Below the pieces are notes generated by a model. That model saw nothing but the letters and a program-made list of their open reading frames with translations, did no database searches and had not been told where the DNA came from. Both the position numbers and the translations under genes were made by a program. From Bacilli bacterium (GTDB taxonomy: Bacteria > Bacillota > Bacilli > Paenibacillales > NBRC-103111), in assembly GCA_028287395.1 (NCBI GenBank), contig JAQBPR010000191.1, positions 20,480 to 84,479 of the forward strand: a DNA stretch of 64,000 nucleotides, read 5' to 3'. Positions 40,475-49,423 of the stretch are shown piece by piece. Every line of letters starts with the position of its first letter. The stretch's first letter is position 1.

Positions 40475-41473
40475 ATGAATTTAATTTTTATGAACAGCTT
40501 GGAAAAAAGAACGGAGGAAAATGGTGTAACAACGGCGCAAGTATCGATTTGCGAGCAGCAGGGAGCATGGCATGTATTATGGAATGAAGCAAAGAATGAC
40601 GGTAAAGGCGAACAAAGCAGTTGGTTCGAGGGTACGCAATGGGATGTCATGCTGGAGATCTTTCGCAATCGCCTGCAAGAGAAAATTAGTGAAGGCTATA
40701 TTCCATTGCTTGAAGGCTATGGGGATACGGAACGTCCTTTATCTGCAAAAGGAAGGGAAACGCAAATGCTCTATTATTACAGTGAGCTGCATCGTAATGA
40801 TGAAGCCTACAATAAGCTGCGTCAATGGCGCAGAGAGCAGTCAGCTAAAGAAAGTAAAGCGGCTTTTATCGTTGCTTCCAATCGTATATTGGATATGATT
40901 AGCGCTTTTTTACCGCAAACTTTGGAAGAGTTAAAACAGATTCCTGGATTTGGGGATAGTCGAATCGCAGCTTACGGTCAAGCGATCCTTGTCATTACAC
41001 AGGGATTTAGTCGCGAAGCTCATTTTCCGCTGCAATGGGTAGCCGCATCCATAGATACGTCACAGTTTGAATTGTGGCTGGCGGAACAAAGGCGGCTGCG
41101 GAAGCAGTCAGAAGAAGCTAAGCTGACAGGCAAGGTTAAACTGCTGGAAGTGATTGCGAATGGCGAGAATTTGTCTTCGATTGAAAAGCTTTTATCGATG
41201 AAAAGACGGGATATCTTACTTAAGGTAGAGGAATTGGCTAAGGAAGGCTATGATGTGGATGCCTTTATTGAGTTGGAGCTCGGTTCGGTGGATCATGAGG
41301 AGCAGCAGCAAGTACAGCAATTATTTGAAAAATTGGGGGATCGCTATTTAAAGCCTGTGTTACATCATTTATATAACGAACAGCAGCTTAAGGAAAAGGA
41401 TGTAAACAAAGCTTATGAATGGATCCGTTTATTACGTCTTAAGCATCGTAAGCAAACCGCAGTTGTAATCTGA
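40475..41473 (+). CDS. HRDC domain-containing protein
   Basis: LRQWRREQSAKESKAAFIVASNRILDMISAFLPQTLEELKQIPGFGDSRIAAYG. Confidence 0.85.
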   Translation: MNLIFMNSLEKRTEENGVTTAQVSICEQQGAWHVLWNEAKNDGKGEQSSWFEGTQWDVMLEIFRNRLQEKISEGYIPLLEGYGDTERPLSAKGRETQMLYYYSELHRNDEAYNKLRQWRREQSAKESKAAFIVASNRILDMISAFLPQTLEELKQIPGFGDSRIAAYGQAILVITQGFSREAHFPLQWVAASIDTSQFELWLAEQRRLRKQSEEAKLTGKVKLLEVIANGENLSSIEKLLSMKRRDILLKVEELAKEGYDVDAFIELELGSVDHEEQQQVQQLFEKLGDRYLKPVLHHLYNEQQLKEKDVNKAYEWIRLLRLKHRKQTAVVI

Positions 41474-41488
41474 TTTTAAAAGTAAGAA

Positions 41489-41651
41489 AGGCTGTTGAGA
41501 AACCGGAAGTGAAAGATTTGTATGTCGAGCGTAGAGTTTACGCGCCACCTTTGAAAATGCATCGTTTCCAAAGTCTAATCGGAGGATGCAATTTCAAGAA
41601 GTGGCCGAAGCCGGTATACATATCTGTAACGTCGAGGTTTCTCAACAGCCT
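41489..41651. repeat. Palindromic element copy D (163 bp, variant terminal repeats)
   Basis: Perfect 15-bp terminal inverted repeats AGGCTGTTGAGAAAC/GTTTCTCAACAGCCT; core agtttacgcgccacctttgaaaatg matches copies A/B. Confidence 0.88.
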
Positions 41652-41659
41652 GAATGGCG

Positions 41660-42595
41660 TCATAGCCATTCTTTTTTACGGAAAAACCAAAGCATACCAA
41701 AGCCGAGCGCAAACATCCCGCCAAAAATAATATATTCTCCACCAGGTAAATTTTTGCCGGGGAGATTAGTGAAATTCATCCCGTATACGCCTGTAATAAA
41801 GGTTAATGGCATAAAAATCGTCGTCAGTGCCGTAAACACACGCATAATTTCATTGGCCCGACTAGCTAAGCTGGATTGGTAAGCTTCTCGTAAGTTGGAC
41901 ATCAAATCTCGATAAGTATCGAAGGCTTCTGTAATTTTGACGGCATTTTCATAAATATCGCCAAAATACTTTTGCAATTGGTCTTGAATGAGCTTCAAAT
42001 CTCTTTTGTGCAATGTGGCTACAAGGTCTCTTTGCGGAACTAGCACCTTTTTCAACCATAATATTTCACTGCGCAAACCGATAATTTCGTTCAAATGCGA
42101 TTTTTTGGTGTGCATGAGGATATCTTCTTCCAGCTTTTCCAGCTTAATCTCAAAGCGATCGCCAACTGAAAAATAATTGTCAATGACAAGATCGACAATA
42201 TGATATAAGAATCGGTCCGGAGTGTCGACTTCTTCCTCTAATAATATGGGTTTTAACGACCGCATCTCGTTAATTTTTTGTTTGGTTAGGGTTATGATAA
42301 AATGTCTGCCTAAAAACATGTTTAAGGAACGCAAGAAAAATTCTTCGTCGTCGAAACGAATGCTATTGATCACAATAAAATAGTGTCCATCATAAAGCTC
42401 GATTTTTGGGCGTTGTTCCTCTTCGCTTAAGCAGTCTTCCACAGCTAAATCATGTAAATGGAACAAGGATTGCAGCTCTTCTAAATCTTCAACCGTCGCA
42501 TCTATCCAATAAAAACCGCTTTCAGGTGCTGTCAGAGTCGTTTTAATTGAATTAATAATCGTGAATTGGCCATGCTCAACTAAACGTATCTTCAT
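41660..42595 (-). CDS. corA: CorA-family divalent cation transporter
   Basis: C-terminal YGMNF signature (ITGVYGMNFTNLPG) and two TM segments. Confidence 0.95.
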   Translation of the reverse strand: MKIRLVEHGQFTIINSIKTTLTAPESGFYWIDATVEDLEELQSLFHLHDLAVEDCLSEEEQRPKIELYDGHYFIVINSIRFDDEEFFLRSLNMFLGRHFIITLTKQKINEMRSLKPILLEEEVDTPDRFLYHIVDLVIDNYFSVGDRFEIKLEKLEEDILMHTKKSHLNEIIGLRSEILWLKKVLVPQRDLVATLHKRDLKLIQDQLQKYFGDIYENAVKITEAFDTYRDLMSNLREAYQSSLASRANEIMRVFTALTTIFMPLTFITGVYGMNFTNLPGKNLPGGEYIIFGGMFALGFGMLWFFRKKEWL

Positions 42596-42630
42596 CCGTT
42601 TTCACTCCTTTTTATTCATAATCTAAGAGC

Positions 42631-42695
42631 GAAAACAGCCGATAGGCAATATATGTATAAGCGCGTTAATACATGTGCGAATACCGACTGTTTTC
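42631..42695 (-). promoter_or_regulatory. Leader hairpin of corA transcript
   Basis: 14-bp stem (2 G-U): GAAAACAGUCGGUA / UAUCGGCUGUUUUC. Confidence 0.75.
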
Positions 42696-42755
42696 AGGAA
42701 ATATGAAATTGCTTTGCTTACTGCCTTTCCTTCTCGGTCGGTCTCCGTCCATCAT
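42666..42755 (-). CDS. 29-aa upstream ORF in corA leader (MMDGDRPRRKGSKQSNFIFPENSRYSHMY)
   Basis: Start ATGATG preceded by AAAGGGGTG; stop TAA in the loop of the leader hairpin. Confidence 0.5.
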   Translation of the reverse strand: MMDGDRPRRKGSKQSNFIFPENSRYSHMY

Positions 42756-42790
42756 TGTTGCACCCCTTTGTCCAGTAAGAATACTTGTAT

Positions 42791-42819
42791 AGTATAACCT
42801 GTCGTTATGCATTCATCAA
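42791..42819 (-). promoter_or_regulatory. Putative sigma-A promoter of corA leader
   Basis: On minus strand TTGATG-17 nt-TATACT. Confidence 0.6.
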
Positions 42820-42990
42820 GATGGTAACAGCGGATAAAAACCAACAACTAATCAACCTTCTATGAACAACATGGAAAGGTTTTTTTGTTTAAGGATAATT
42901 CATTAAAGATATTTATTTAGAAATAATAAAGTGTTAGATAGGAGTGACCATTAATACGAAATCTATTTCTATATTTAGAAAGAGGGAAAT

Positions 42991-43269
42991 ATGATTATAC
43001 TTGAAACTGCGAGGCTGCTATTAAGACACTATAAAAATGAAGATATCAACGCGCTTCAAAACATTTTTTCAGATCCAGATACGATGGAGTTTTATCCAGC
43101 TCCCTTTAGTGTTCAGCAAACACAAGAATGGATTAAACGCATAGAGAGATATCATATGGATGGTTTTGGACTATGGGCTGTCTGTTTGAAAGACACCAAT
43201 GAATTTATTGGCGATTGTGGTCTTGTTAAACAGCAAATAAACGGCAGCACAGAAGATCGGTTTCTTTAA
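42991..43269 (+). pseudogene. GNAT acetyltransferase, C-terminally truncated
   Basis: IILETARLLLRHYKNEDINALQNIFSDPDTMEFYP...FIGDCGLVKQQINGS then lost before the acetyl-CoA-binding motif. Confidence 0.75.
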
Positions 43270-43315
43270 AGAAAAAGAGGCATTTATATTCAATAAGAAC
43301 CACTACATATATTCA

Positions 43316-43346
43316 AAGGCTGCCGACATCAAGGATTGGCAGCCTT
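43316..43346. terminator. Terminator-like hairpin
   Basis: aaggctgcc-gacatcaaggatt-ggcagcctt. Confidence 0.65.
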
Positions 43347-43366
43347 CTCTGTTAATGGGCATTAAA

Positions 43367-43648
43367 ATGAAAAAAACGCTCATACTTGTTTGCGTTAGTT
43401 CAACTGTTGGTTGAATTTTACATGTCTTTAATGTGTTTGTAACTAAACCCTTTATAGCACCACCCCCTGAAAAGGAATTTAATGCTTTTAAGTGGTATTC
43501 TGGTGAATTACATTCACTTTATCACGACTGGCTTATTAGAGACAGTTCAGAAGTTGTATTTGATTGCAATTCATCTGGTATTCCCCACAAACATGCAATG
43601 ACGAAAATCATTGCACAAAAGATTACTTCACTGACAGAGAAACTATAG
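43367..43648 (+). pseudogene. Small membrane/secreted protein ORF interrupted by one in-frame TGA (43412-43414)
   Basis: MKKTLILVCVSSTVG*ILHVFNVFVTKPFIAPPPEKEFNAFKWYSGELHSLYHDWLIRDSS... all in one frame. Confidence 0.55.
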
Positions 43649-43816
43649 TTCAATAAATGGCAGTCTAGAACTTTATTTACAAGTTCTGATATGCCATTTT
43701 TCTTTTTATGGGACTCAGTCTAAAAGAGCCTGTTTAAAAAGTGACGATAGGGAGTTTTATTAGTTGCTAACAATATTTTAAAACAACCGATGTTATTCAA
43801 AAATGGCGTCATTGTA

Positions 43817-43920
43817 TTGATGTCAAACCTATATATGTATTGGTATACTCGGGCGATGTGCTCAGTTTATAATTGCACTATGATATCAAAATTAAATTAT
43901 GGCACGATTGTTTGATATCA
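43817..43920. promoter_or_regulatory. Three phased TTGATATCAA-like palindromes upstream of polyol ABC operon
   Basis: TTGATGTCAA 43817-43826, TGATATCA 43881-43888, TGATATCA 43913-43920; centre spacings 63 and 32 bp. Confidence 0.65.
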
Positions 43921-43961
43921 GAATAGACAATGGGGGGACCCGAATCTAGGAGGTTATTCAT

Positions 43962-45386
43962 TTGAACAGATGGTTAAAAGTTTTAGGGGTTATGTCTCTC
44001 ACTACTATGGTAGTGCTTACAGGCTGTAGTTCATCAGGAACTGTTGCGAAAGATGTTAAAACATCTGCACCTGCGGAAACCAATTCGACAGCTGCGACGG
44101 CTACGACTTCACCTGTAAAGGATAAAGTCGAGCTTACTGTAGCGACAGTGAACAATTCGGATATGGTTATTATGCAAAAGATGGCTAAGGATTATGAAAA
44201 GGATTCTGGTGTTAGCATTAATTTTGTAACATTGCCGGAAAATGATCTTCGCAAAAAAGTAACTGAAGATGTTTCATTGGGTGCAGGAAAATTCGATATC
44301 GTGACGATCGGAACTTACGATGCCCCAATATGGGCCAAAAATAACTGGATCGAACCGCTTACCCCGCTGCTTGATAAAATGTCAGCGGACGATAAAGCGA
44401 AATATGATGTGAAAGATATTTTTCCTGCAGTAACGGATGCTCTTTCATATAACAACAATTTATATGCTCTTCCGTTCTATGCTGAAAGCAGCTTGCTTTT
44501 CTACAACAAGGACATGTTGGCTAAAGCGAACGTAACTTTACCTGAAGCTCCCACATGGGATCAAGTGGCTGATGTCGCCAAGAAGGTAAAAGCAGCGAAT
44601 AATGTGCCGGGTATTGTCATTCGGGGTCTTCCTGGTTGGGGAGAAATGCTGGCGCCGCTGGATACGATGATCAATGCATTTGGTGGATCTTGGTTTGACA
44701 TGGGATGGAACGCAAAGCTTAACAGTCCTGAAACGGTTAAAGCGGTGCAGTTTTATGCGGATCTCTTGAAAGCAGCTGGGGAACCGGGACCTACAGGTAC
44801 TGGATTCACGGAAGCTCTAACGCTTATGTCAACCGGTAAAGCGGCAATGTGGTACGATGCGAGCGTTGCAGCGGGCTTTCTGAACAATCCAAAGAGCTCA
44901 CAGGTAGTTGGCAAAATAGGGTATGCTCTTGCACCTAGTCAAGCTAAAGAAAATAATGGTTGGTTATGGGCATGGTCGTTAGCAATGGAATCAGGAAGTA
45001 AACATAAGGATGAGGCCTTTAAATTCATAACTTGGGCTACGAGCAAGGAATATATTAATAAAGTTGGGGAAAGCGAAGGCTGGGTTGTGGCTCCTTCAGG
45101 CACACGCAAATCGACTTATGAAAACCCTAAATATAAAGCAGCCGCACCTTTTGCGGATATCACGCTTAAATCTTTGCTAAGCGCTGACTATAACAAACCC
45201 ACAAAAGATCCGGTACCTTACAAAGGTGTTCAATATGTCGCGATACCAGAGTTCCAGCAGCTTGGTACAGAAGTAAGTCAGGAAATTGCTGCTGCACTTA
45301 GTGGACAAAAAACAGTGGAAGCAGCAATGAATGTCGCACAGACAAAAGCAGAGAAAGTGGCTAAAGACGGCGGCTATAAAAAATAA
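43962..45386 (+). CDS. Polyol/sugar ABC transporter solute-binding lipoprotein (SmoE-like)
   Basis: Lipobox VLTGCS, family-1 SBP; followed by two permeases and polyol-type dehydrogenases. Confidence 0.92.
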   Translation: MNRWLKVLGVMSLTTMVVLTGCSSSGTVAKDVKTSAPAETNSTAATATTSPVKDKVELTVATVNNSDMVIMQKMAKDYEKDSGVSINFVTLPENDLRKKVTEDVSLGAGKFDIVTIGTYDAPIWAKNNWIEPLTPLLDKMSADDKAKYDVKDIFPAVTDALSYNNNLYALPFYAESSLLFYNKDMLAKANVTLPEAPTWDQVADVAKKVKAANNVPGIVIRGLPGWGEMLAPLDTMINAFGGSWFDMGWNAKLNSPETVKAVQFYADLLKAAGEPGPTGTGFTEALTLMSTGKAAMWYDASVAAGFLNNPKSSQVVGKIGYALAPSQAKENNGWLWAWSLAMESGSKHKDEAFKFITWATSKEYINKVGESEGWVVAPSGTRKSTYENPKYKAAAPFADITLKSLLSADYNKPTKDPVPYKGVQYVAIPEFQQLGTEVSQEIAAALSGQKTVEAAMNVAQTKAEKVAKDGGYKK

Positions 45387-45388
45387 AA

Positions 45389-45432
45389 TAGAATGAGGGA
45401 AGGGAGCTAATCCATGCTCTCTTCCCTATTCT
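45389..45432 (+). terminator. Intercistronic hairpin between SBP and permease genes
   Basis: agaatgagggaagggagc / gctctcttccctattct. Confidence 0.6.
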
Positions 45433-45453
45433 ATCCATAGAAAGGAAATGTAA

Positions 45454-46368
45454 ATGAATAGTGTGGAATGGAAAAAAACTAGAAAAGGCAAAAGCCACTT
45501 TTCTCCACCTACCCGATTATTGCTGTGGCCGAGCATTATTTTCGTTGCCGTACTGACGCAAATCCCATTTCTAATTACGATTTTTTTTAGTTTTCAAAGC
45601 TGGAATTTAATGAGGCCTGATAAAGGCATTGTATTTACGGGACTGAACAATTTTATTAATATTTTGGAGGACCCGGCATTCTGGGTAGTGTTGAAAAACA
45701 CGTTTATTTTAACGGTAACCGCTTTATGTTTATGCTTACTGTTGGGGATGGGGATTTCACTTTTGCTGAATCGGAATTTTTTTGCAAAAGGGATTGTACG
45801 AACGATGTTTGTGTCTCCCTTTTTTATTATGCCAGCCGTTTCGGGAATTATATGGAAGAATATGTTTCTTAATCCGAGCTTCGGACTTTTTGCTTATATT
45901 ACGGAACTTTTTGGCGGACAGCCTATAGATTGGTTAGGCCACTACCCTTTATTTACGATTATTTGTATCGTGACATGGCAATGGGCGCCTTTTTTCATGC
46001 TCGTGCTATTAGCAGGTCTGCAGTCCGTGTCAAAAGAATTAATGGAAGCTGCTATGCTTGATGGAGCTACGAAACTAAATCAATTTTTCCATGTGACTAT
46101 CCCGCATTTGTTGAAATATATCGAAGTAGCGACTTTATTGGGGCTTATTTTTATCATGCAGACGTTCGGAGAAATTTATGTAGCTACTTCAGGCGGTCCC
46201 GGTTATGCTTCAACTAATTTAGCTTTTTACGTATATCGGATTGGATTTCAGGGCTGGGATGTCGGTGGAGCTTCTGCATTAGGCGTTATTATCGTGATAT
46301 TGACTTTAATATTCATGACGTTTCTGTTTCGATTTTTACGAAAAATCTTTAAGGGGGAACTGTCATGA
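45454..46368 (+). CDS. Polyol ABC transporter permease (MalF/SmoF-like)
   Basis: EAAMLDGATKLNQFFHVTIPHL EAA motif. Confidence 0.93.
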   Translation: MNSVEWKKTRKGKSHFSPPTRLLLWPSIIFVAVLTQIPFLITIFFSFQSWNLMRPDKGIVFTGLNNFINILEDPAFWVVLKNTFILTVTALCLCLLLGMGISLLLNRNFFAKGIVRTMFVSPFFIMPAVSGIIWKNMFLNPSFGLFAYITELFGGQPIDWLGHYPLFTIICIVTWQWAPFFMLVLLAGLQSVSKELMEAAMLDGATKLNQFFHVTIPHLLKYIEVATLLGLIFIMQTFGEIYVATSGGPGYASTNLAFYVYRIGFQGWDVGGASALGVIIVILTLIFMTFLFRFLRKIFKGELS

Positions 46369-47180
46369 GAAGATTGCTATCTGGGGTGCTTAGTTTATGT
46401 ACTTACATTCTGGCGCTAATCTATGTTTTCCCTTTGGTCTGGATGTTTATGACGGGTTTTAAGCAAGAAGGAAATGCTGCAACGATGCCGCCTTCCCTAT
46501 TTTTTAAACCAACGATGGAAAATTTTAAATTAATTTGGGATGCGGGGGCAAGTGCCTTTTTATGGAACTCTGCCTTAGTTGCCGTCATTTCTACTATACT
46601 TGCACTGCTCTTTGGTGTTCCCGCTGCGTATGCGCTCGCGATGTATAGATTAAAGAAAAGCGACGATATTTTATTTTGGTTCATTTCAACGAAAATGCTT
46701 CCGGCAATTGGGGTAGTGATCCCGATATATCTAGTTTTTAAAAATCTAAATATGTTGGATTCTGTTTTCACGTTAATTTTGCTTTATACAGCAATGAATA
46801 TACCGTTAGTCGTTTGGATGATGCGTTCGTTTTTTTTGGAAATTCCTTATGAAACGATTGAAGCCGCTCAAGTGGATGGAGCGATGGGGCTGCAGGGCTT
46901 TATGCGAATTACGTTGCCTCTCGTTCGGCCAGGAATTATTTCGTCATCGTTGCTTTGTTTCGTTTTTGTGTGGAACGAATTTTTATTTGGTGTTAGTCTT
47001 ACCTATACGCATGCGGCGACGATGCCTGTTTATATGGCGACATACATGACGCAGGAAGGATTGTTCTGGGCTAAAATGTCTGCCGTTGCGACACTGGCTG
47101 TGCTGCCTGCACTCGTTCTGGGTTGGTTTACGCAGAAACAATTGGTGCGAGGACTTACTATGGGTGCTGTAAAAGGCTAA
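46365..47180 (+). CDS. Polyol ABC transporter permease (MalG/SmoG-like)
   Basis: EAAQVDGAMGLQGFMRITLPLVRPG EAA motif. Confidence 0.93.
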   Translation: MRRLLSGVLSLCTYILALIYVFPLVWMFMTGFKQEGNAATMPPSLFFKPTMENFKLIWDAGASAFLWNSALVAVISTILALLFGVPAAYALAMYRLKKSDDILFWFISTKMLPAIGVVIPIYLVFKNLNMLDSVFTLILLYTAMNIPLVVWMMRSFFLEIPYETIEAAQVDGAMGLQGFMRITLPLVRPGIISSSLLCFVFVWNEFLFGVSLTYTHAATMPVYMATYMTQEGLFWAKMSAVATLAVLPALVLGWFTQKQLVRGLTMGAVKG

Positions 47181-47226
47181 AGAAACCCATTTTATCAAAC
47201 TAAATGTATAAAGGTGGGAAACAGAA

Positions 47227-48291
47227 ATGGAAAAAAAGATGATGACTGCCGCGGTTATGGATCGACCTCTCTCTATTGAGGCCAAGCAAGTGTCTATTCC
47301 TGAACCAAAGCCGGATGAAGCGCTCATTCAGGTGTACTGTATCGGCATCTGCGGTTCGGATATTCACTACTATGAGCACGGAAAGATCGGACGATACGAA
47401 GTGAAGCAACCGATCATTTTGGGACATGAGCTTGCGGGGATTGTGGTTAAGACAGGCAGCAAAGTATCGAATATTTCAGTAGGGGATCGAGTTGCTGTAG
47501 AGCCGGGCGTCACTTGCGGACGATGCGAGTATTGTAAATCCGGACGATATAATCTTTGTCCCGACGTCGTATTCATGGCAACGCCACCGGTAGATGGAGC
47601 TTGGGCGGAATATGTGGCTGTGAGGAGTGATTTTTTATTTAAACTTCCCAAAGCAATGAGCTTTGAAGAAGGGGCTTTACTTGAGCCGCTTTCTGTTGGA
47701 TTCCATGCAATGAGACGCGCAAAAGTAGGTCCTGAGGATCGGGTGCTTGTTACAGGATTGGGTCCGATTGGATTATTGACTATTGAGGCTGCCAAGCTTT
47801 TCGGAGTGACGGAAATTTACGGCAGCGATGTTGTCGCCTTTAGGCGTGAATTGGCACTAGAAATGGGAGTCACTGGAGTATTGAATCCACTTGAGGGAGA
47901 CATCCAAACACAATTGCAGCAGTATAGCAATGCAAAAGGGATAGACGTTATTATCGAAACTTCCGGAAACGCAAAAGCGATATCCGATTGCATTCGACTT
48001 ATCAAACGCGGCGGACGTATTGTATTGGTCGGATTGCCTACATCGGATGCGATTCCGTGGGATATTCCACAGCTGATCGATTCTGAATTGGATGTGTATG
48101 GTGTTTTTCGTTATGCCAATACGTACCCAGCGGCCATTCAGGCTTTAAGCAAGGGGAAACAAGACATTCGTAAAGTGATAACCCACAAATTCCCGTTAAG
48201 CGCTATTAAAGAAGCAGTTGAATTAGCTCGAACGCAAAAGGAAACAAGCATCAAAATTATGATTTATCCCAAAGGAGACGACAAATTATGA
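47227..48291 (+). CDS. Zn-dependent sorbitol/xylitol-type dehydrogenase
   Basis: CGSDIHYYEHG, GHELAGIVVKTG, EPGVTCGRCEYCKSGRYNLC, PDVVFMATPPVDG. Confidence 0.9.
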   Translation: MEKKMMTAAVMDRPLSIEAKQVSIPEPKPDEALIQVYCIGICGSDIHYYEHGKIGRYEVKQPIILGHELAGIVVKTGSKVSNISVGDRVAVEPGVTCGRCEYCKSGRYNLCPDVVFMATPPVDGAWAEYVAVRSDFLFKLPKAMSFEEGALLEPLSVGFHAMRRAKVGPEDRVLVTGLGPIGLLTIEAAKLFGVTEIYGSDVVAFRRELALEMGVTGVLNPLEGDIQTQLQQYSNAKGIDVIIETSGNAKAISDCIRLIKRGGRIVLVGLPTSDAIPWDIPQLIDSELDVYGVFRYANTYPAAIQALSKGKQDIRKVITHKFPLSAIKEAVELARTQKETSIKIMIYPKGDDKL

Positions 48292-49295
48292 AAGCATTAG
48301 TTATCGAAGGACCACGTAAAGCATCCATTCAAGAGGTGCCATATCCAAAACCTGGCCTGGGGGAAGTAACCATAAAAGTGAAGAACGTAGGGATTTGCGG
48401 AACCGATTTTCATATTTATGAAGGGGATTTTATTTCACCATTTCCACTCATCCCTGGACATGAGTTCTCAGGTACCATTCATGAGCTTGGAGATGGAGTA
48501 TCCGGCTACGAGGTAGGAGACCGTGTTAGTGCAGATCCTTCGCTTTTTTGCGGCGCTTGTCAATTTTGTCTCTCCCATCGCGGGAATCATTGCGAGAACT
48601 GGCAGGCGATAGGGGTAACAACAAATGGCAGCATGGCTGAATTTGTGTCTGTGCCTCTGCGAAATGTGGTAAAACTGCCGGACACGATGTCCTTTGAAGT
48701 GGGGGCATTTATTGAACCTATGGCTTGTGTTGTTCATGGTATGAATCGGCTTAAACTACAAGTAGGAAACAGAGTTATTTTATTTGGAGCGGGCGCAATG
48801 GGACAACAGTTGATTCAATCTATATCTAGAGCTGGAGCGTCCGAGTTGGTCGTTGTAGATTTGGATCAGAAGAAATTGGACTTGGCTTTACAATGGGGTG
48901 CGACCAAAGGAATATTAAGTAAAGATATTGATCTTAAGTTGAGTAAAGAATACTATCCATTTGGGTTTGATGTTGTTGTTGATGTAACCGGCATTCCCTC
49001 TGTGATTGAAAAAGCATTGGAGTATATGGGACCGACAGCGAAATATTTGCAGTTTGGCGTCACTTCAGAGAATGCGAAAATTCAAATCAGCCCATTCAAG
49101 CTGTATCATAAAGATTGGGAATTAATTGGTTCAATGGCCGTCAATTATACATTTTTACCTGCATTTCATTGGATGAAGGAAGGCAGGATTGACGTAAAAC
49201 CACTCATTTCCAAAATTATCACGTTGGAAGAGGTTGTTGATTTCTTAGATAAGCCTAAAGATCCTGCGTTATTAAAAGTCCAGATTAAATTGTAA
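48288..49295 (+). CDS. Zn-dependent alcohol (polyol) dehydrogenase
   Basis: CGTDFHIYEGDF, GHEFSGTIHELG, DPSLFCGACQFC; 4-bp overlap with preceding gene. Confidence 0.9.
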   Translation: MKALVIEGPRKASIQEVPYPKPGLGEVTIKVKNVGICGTDFHIYEGDFISPFPLIPGHEFSGTIHELGDGVSGYEVGDRVSADPSLFCGACQFCLSHRGNHCENWQAIGVTTNGSMAEFVSVPLRNVVKLPDTMSFEVGAFIEPMACVVHGMNRLKLQVGNRVILFGAGAMGQQLIQSISRAGASELVVVDLDQKKLDLALQWGATKGILSKDIDLKLSKEYYPFGFDVVVDVTGIPSVIEKALEYMGPTAKYLQFGVTSENAKIQISPFKLYHKDWELIGSMAVNYTFLPAFHWMKEGRIDVKPLISKIITLEEVVDFLDKPKDPALLKVQIKL

Positions 49296-49301
49296 ACCAA
49301 C

Positions 49302-49333
49302 AATAAAGCCACTCCTAAACGGTGGCTTTTATT
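49302..49333 (+). terminator. Intrinsic terminator after dehydrogenase operon
   Basis: aataaagccac-tcctaaacg-gtggcttttatt. Confidence 0.8.
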
Positions 49334-49423
49334 AACTTACATTAAATGCGAAAAACTGGGGGGAATATCTTTGAAAAAAAACAAATTGCATTCGCTTTTT
49401 TCAAAAATATTAAATAATGGAAG

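Noticed and set aside
42600-42790. M-box magnesium riboswitch upstream of corA
   Set aside because: Leader length would fit, but no recognisable M-box conserved blocks; the sequence instead contains a uORF and one long hairpin
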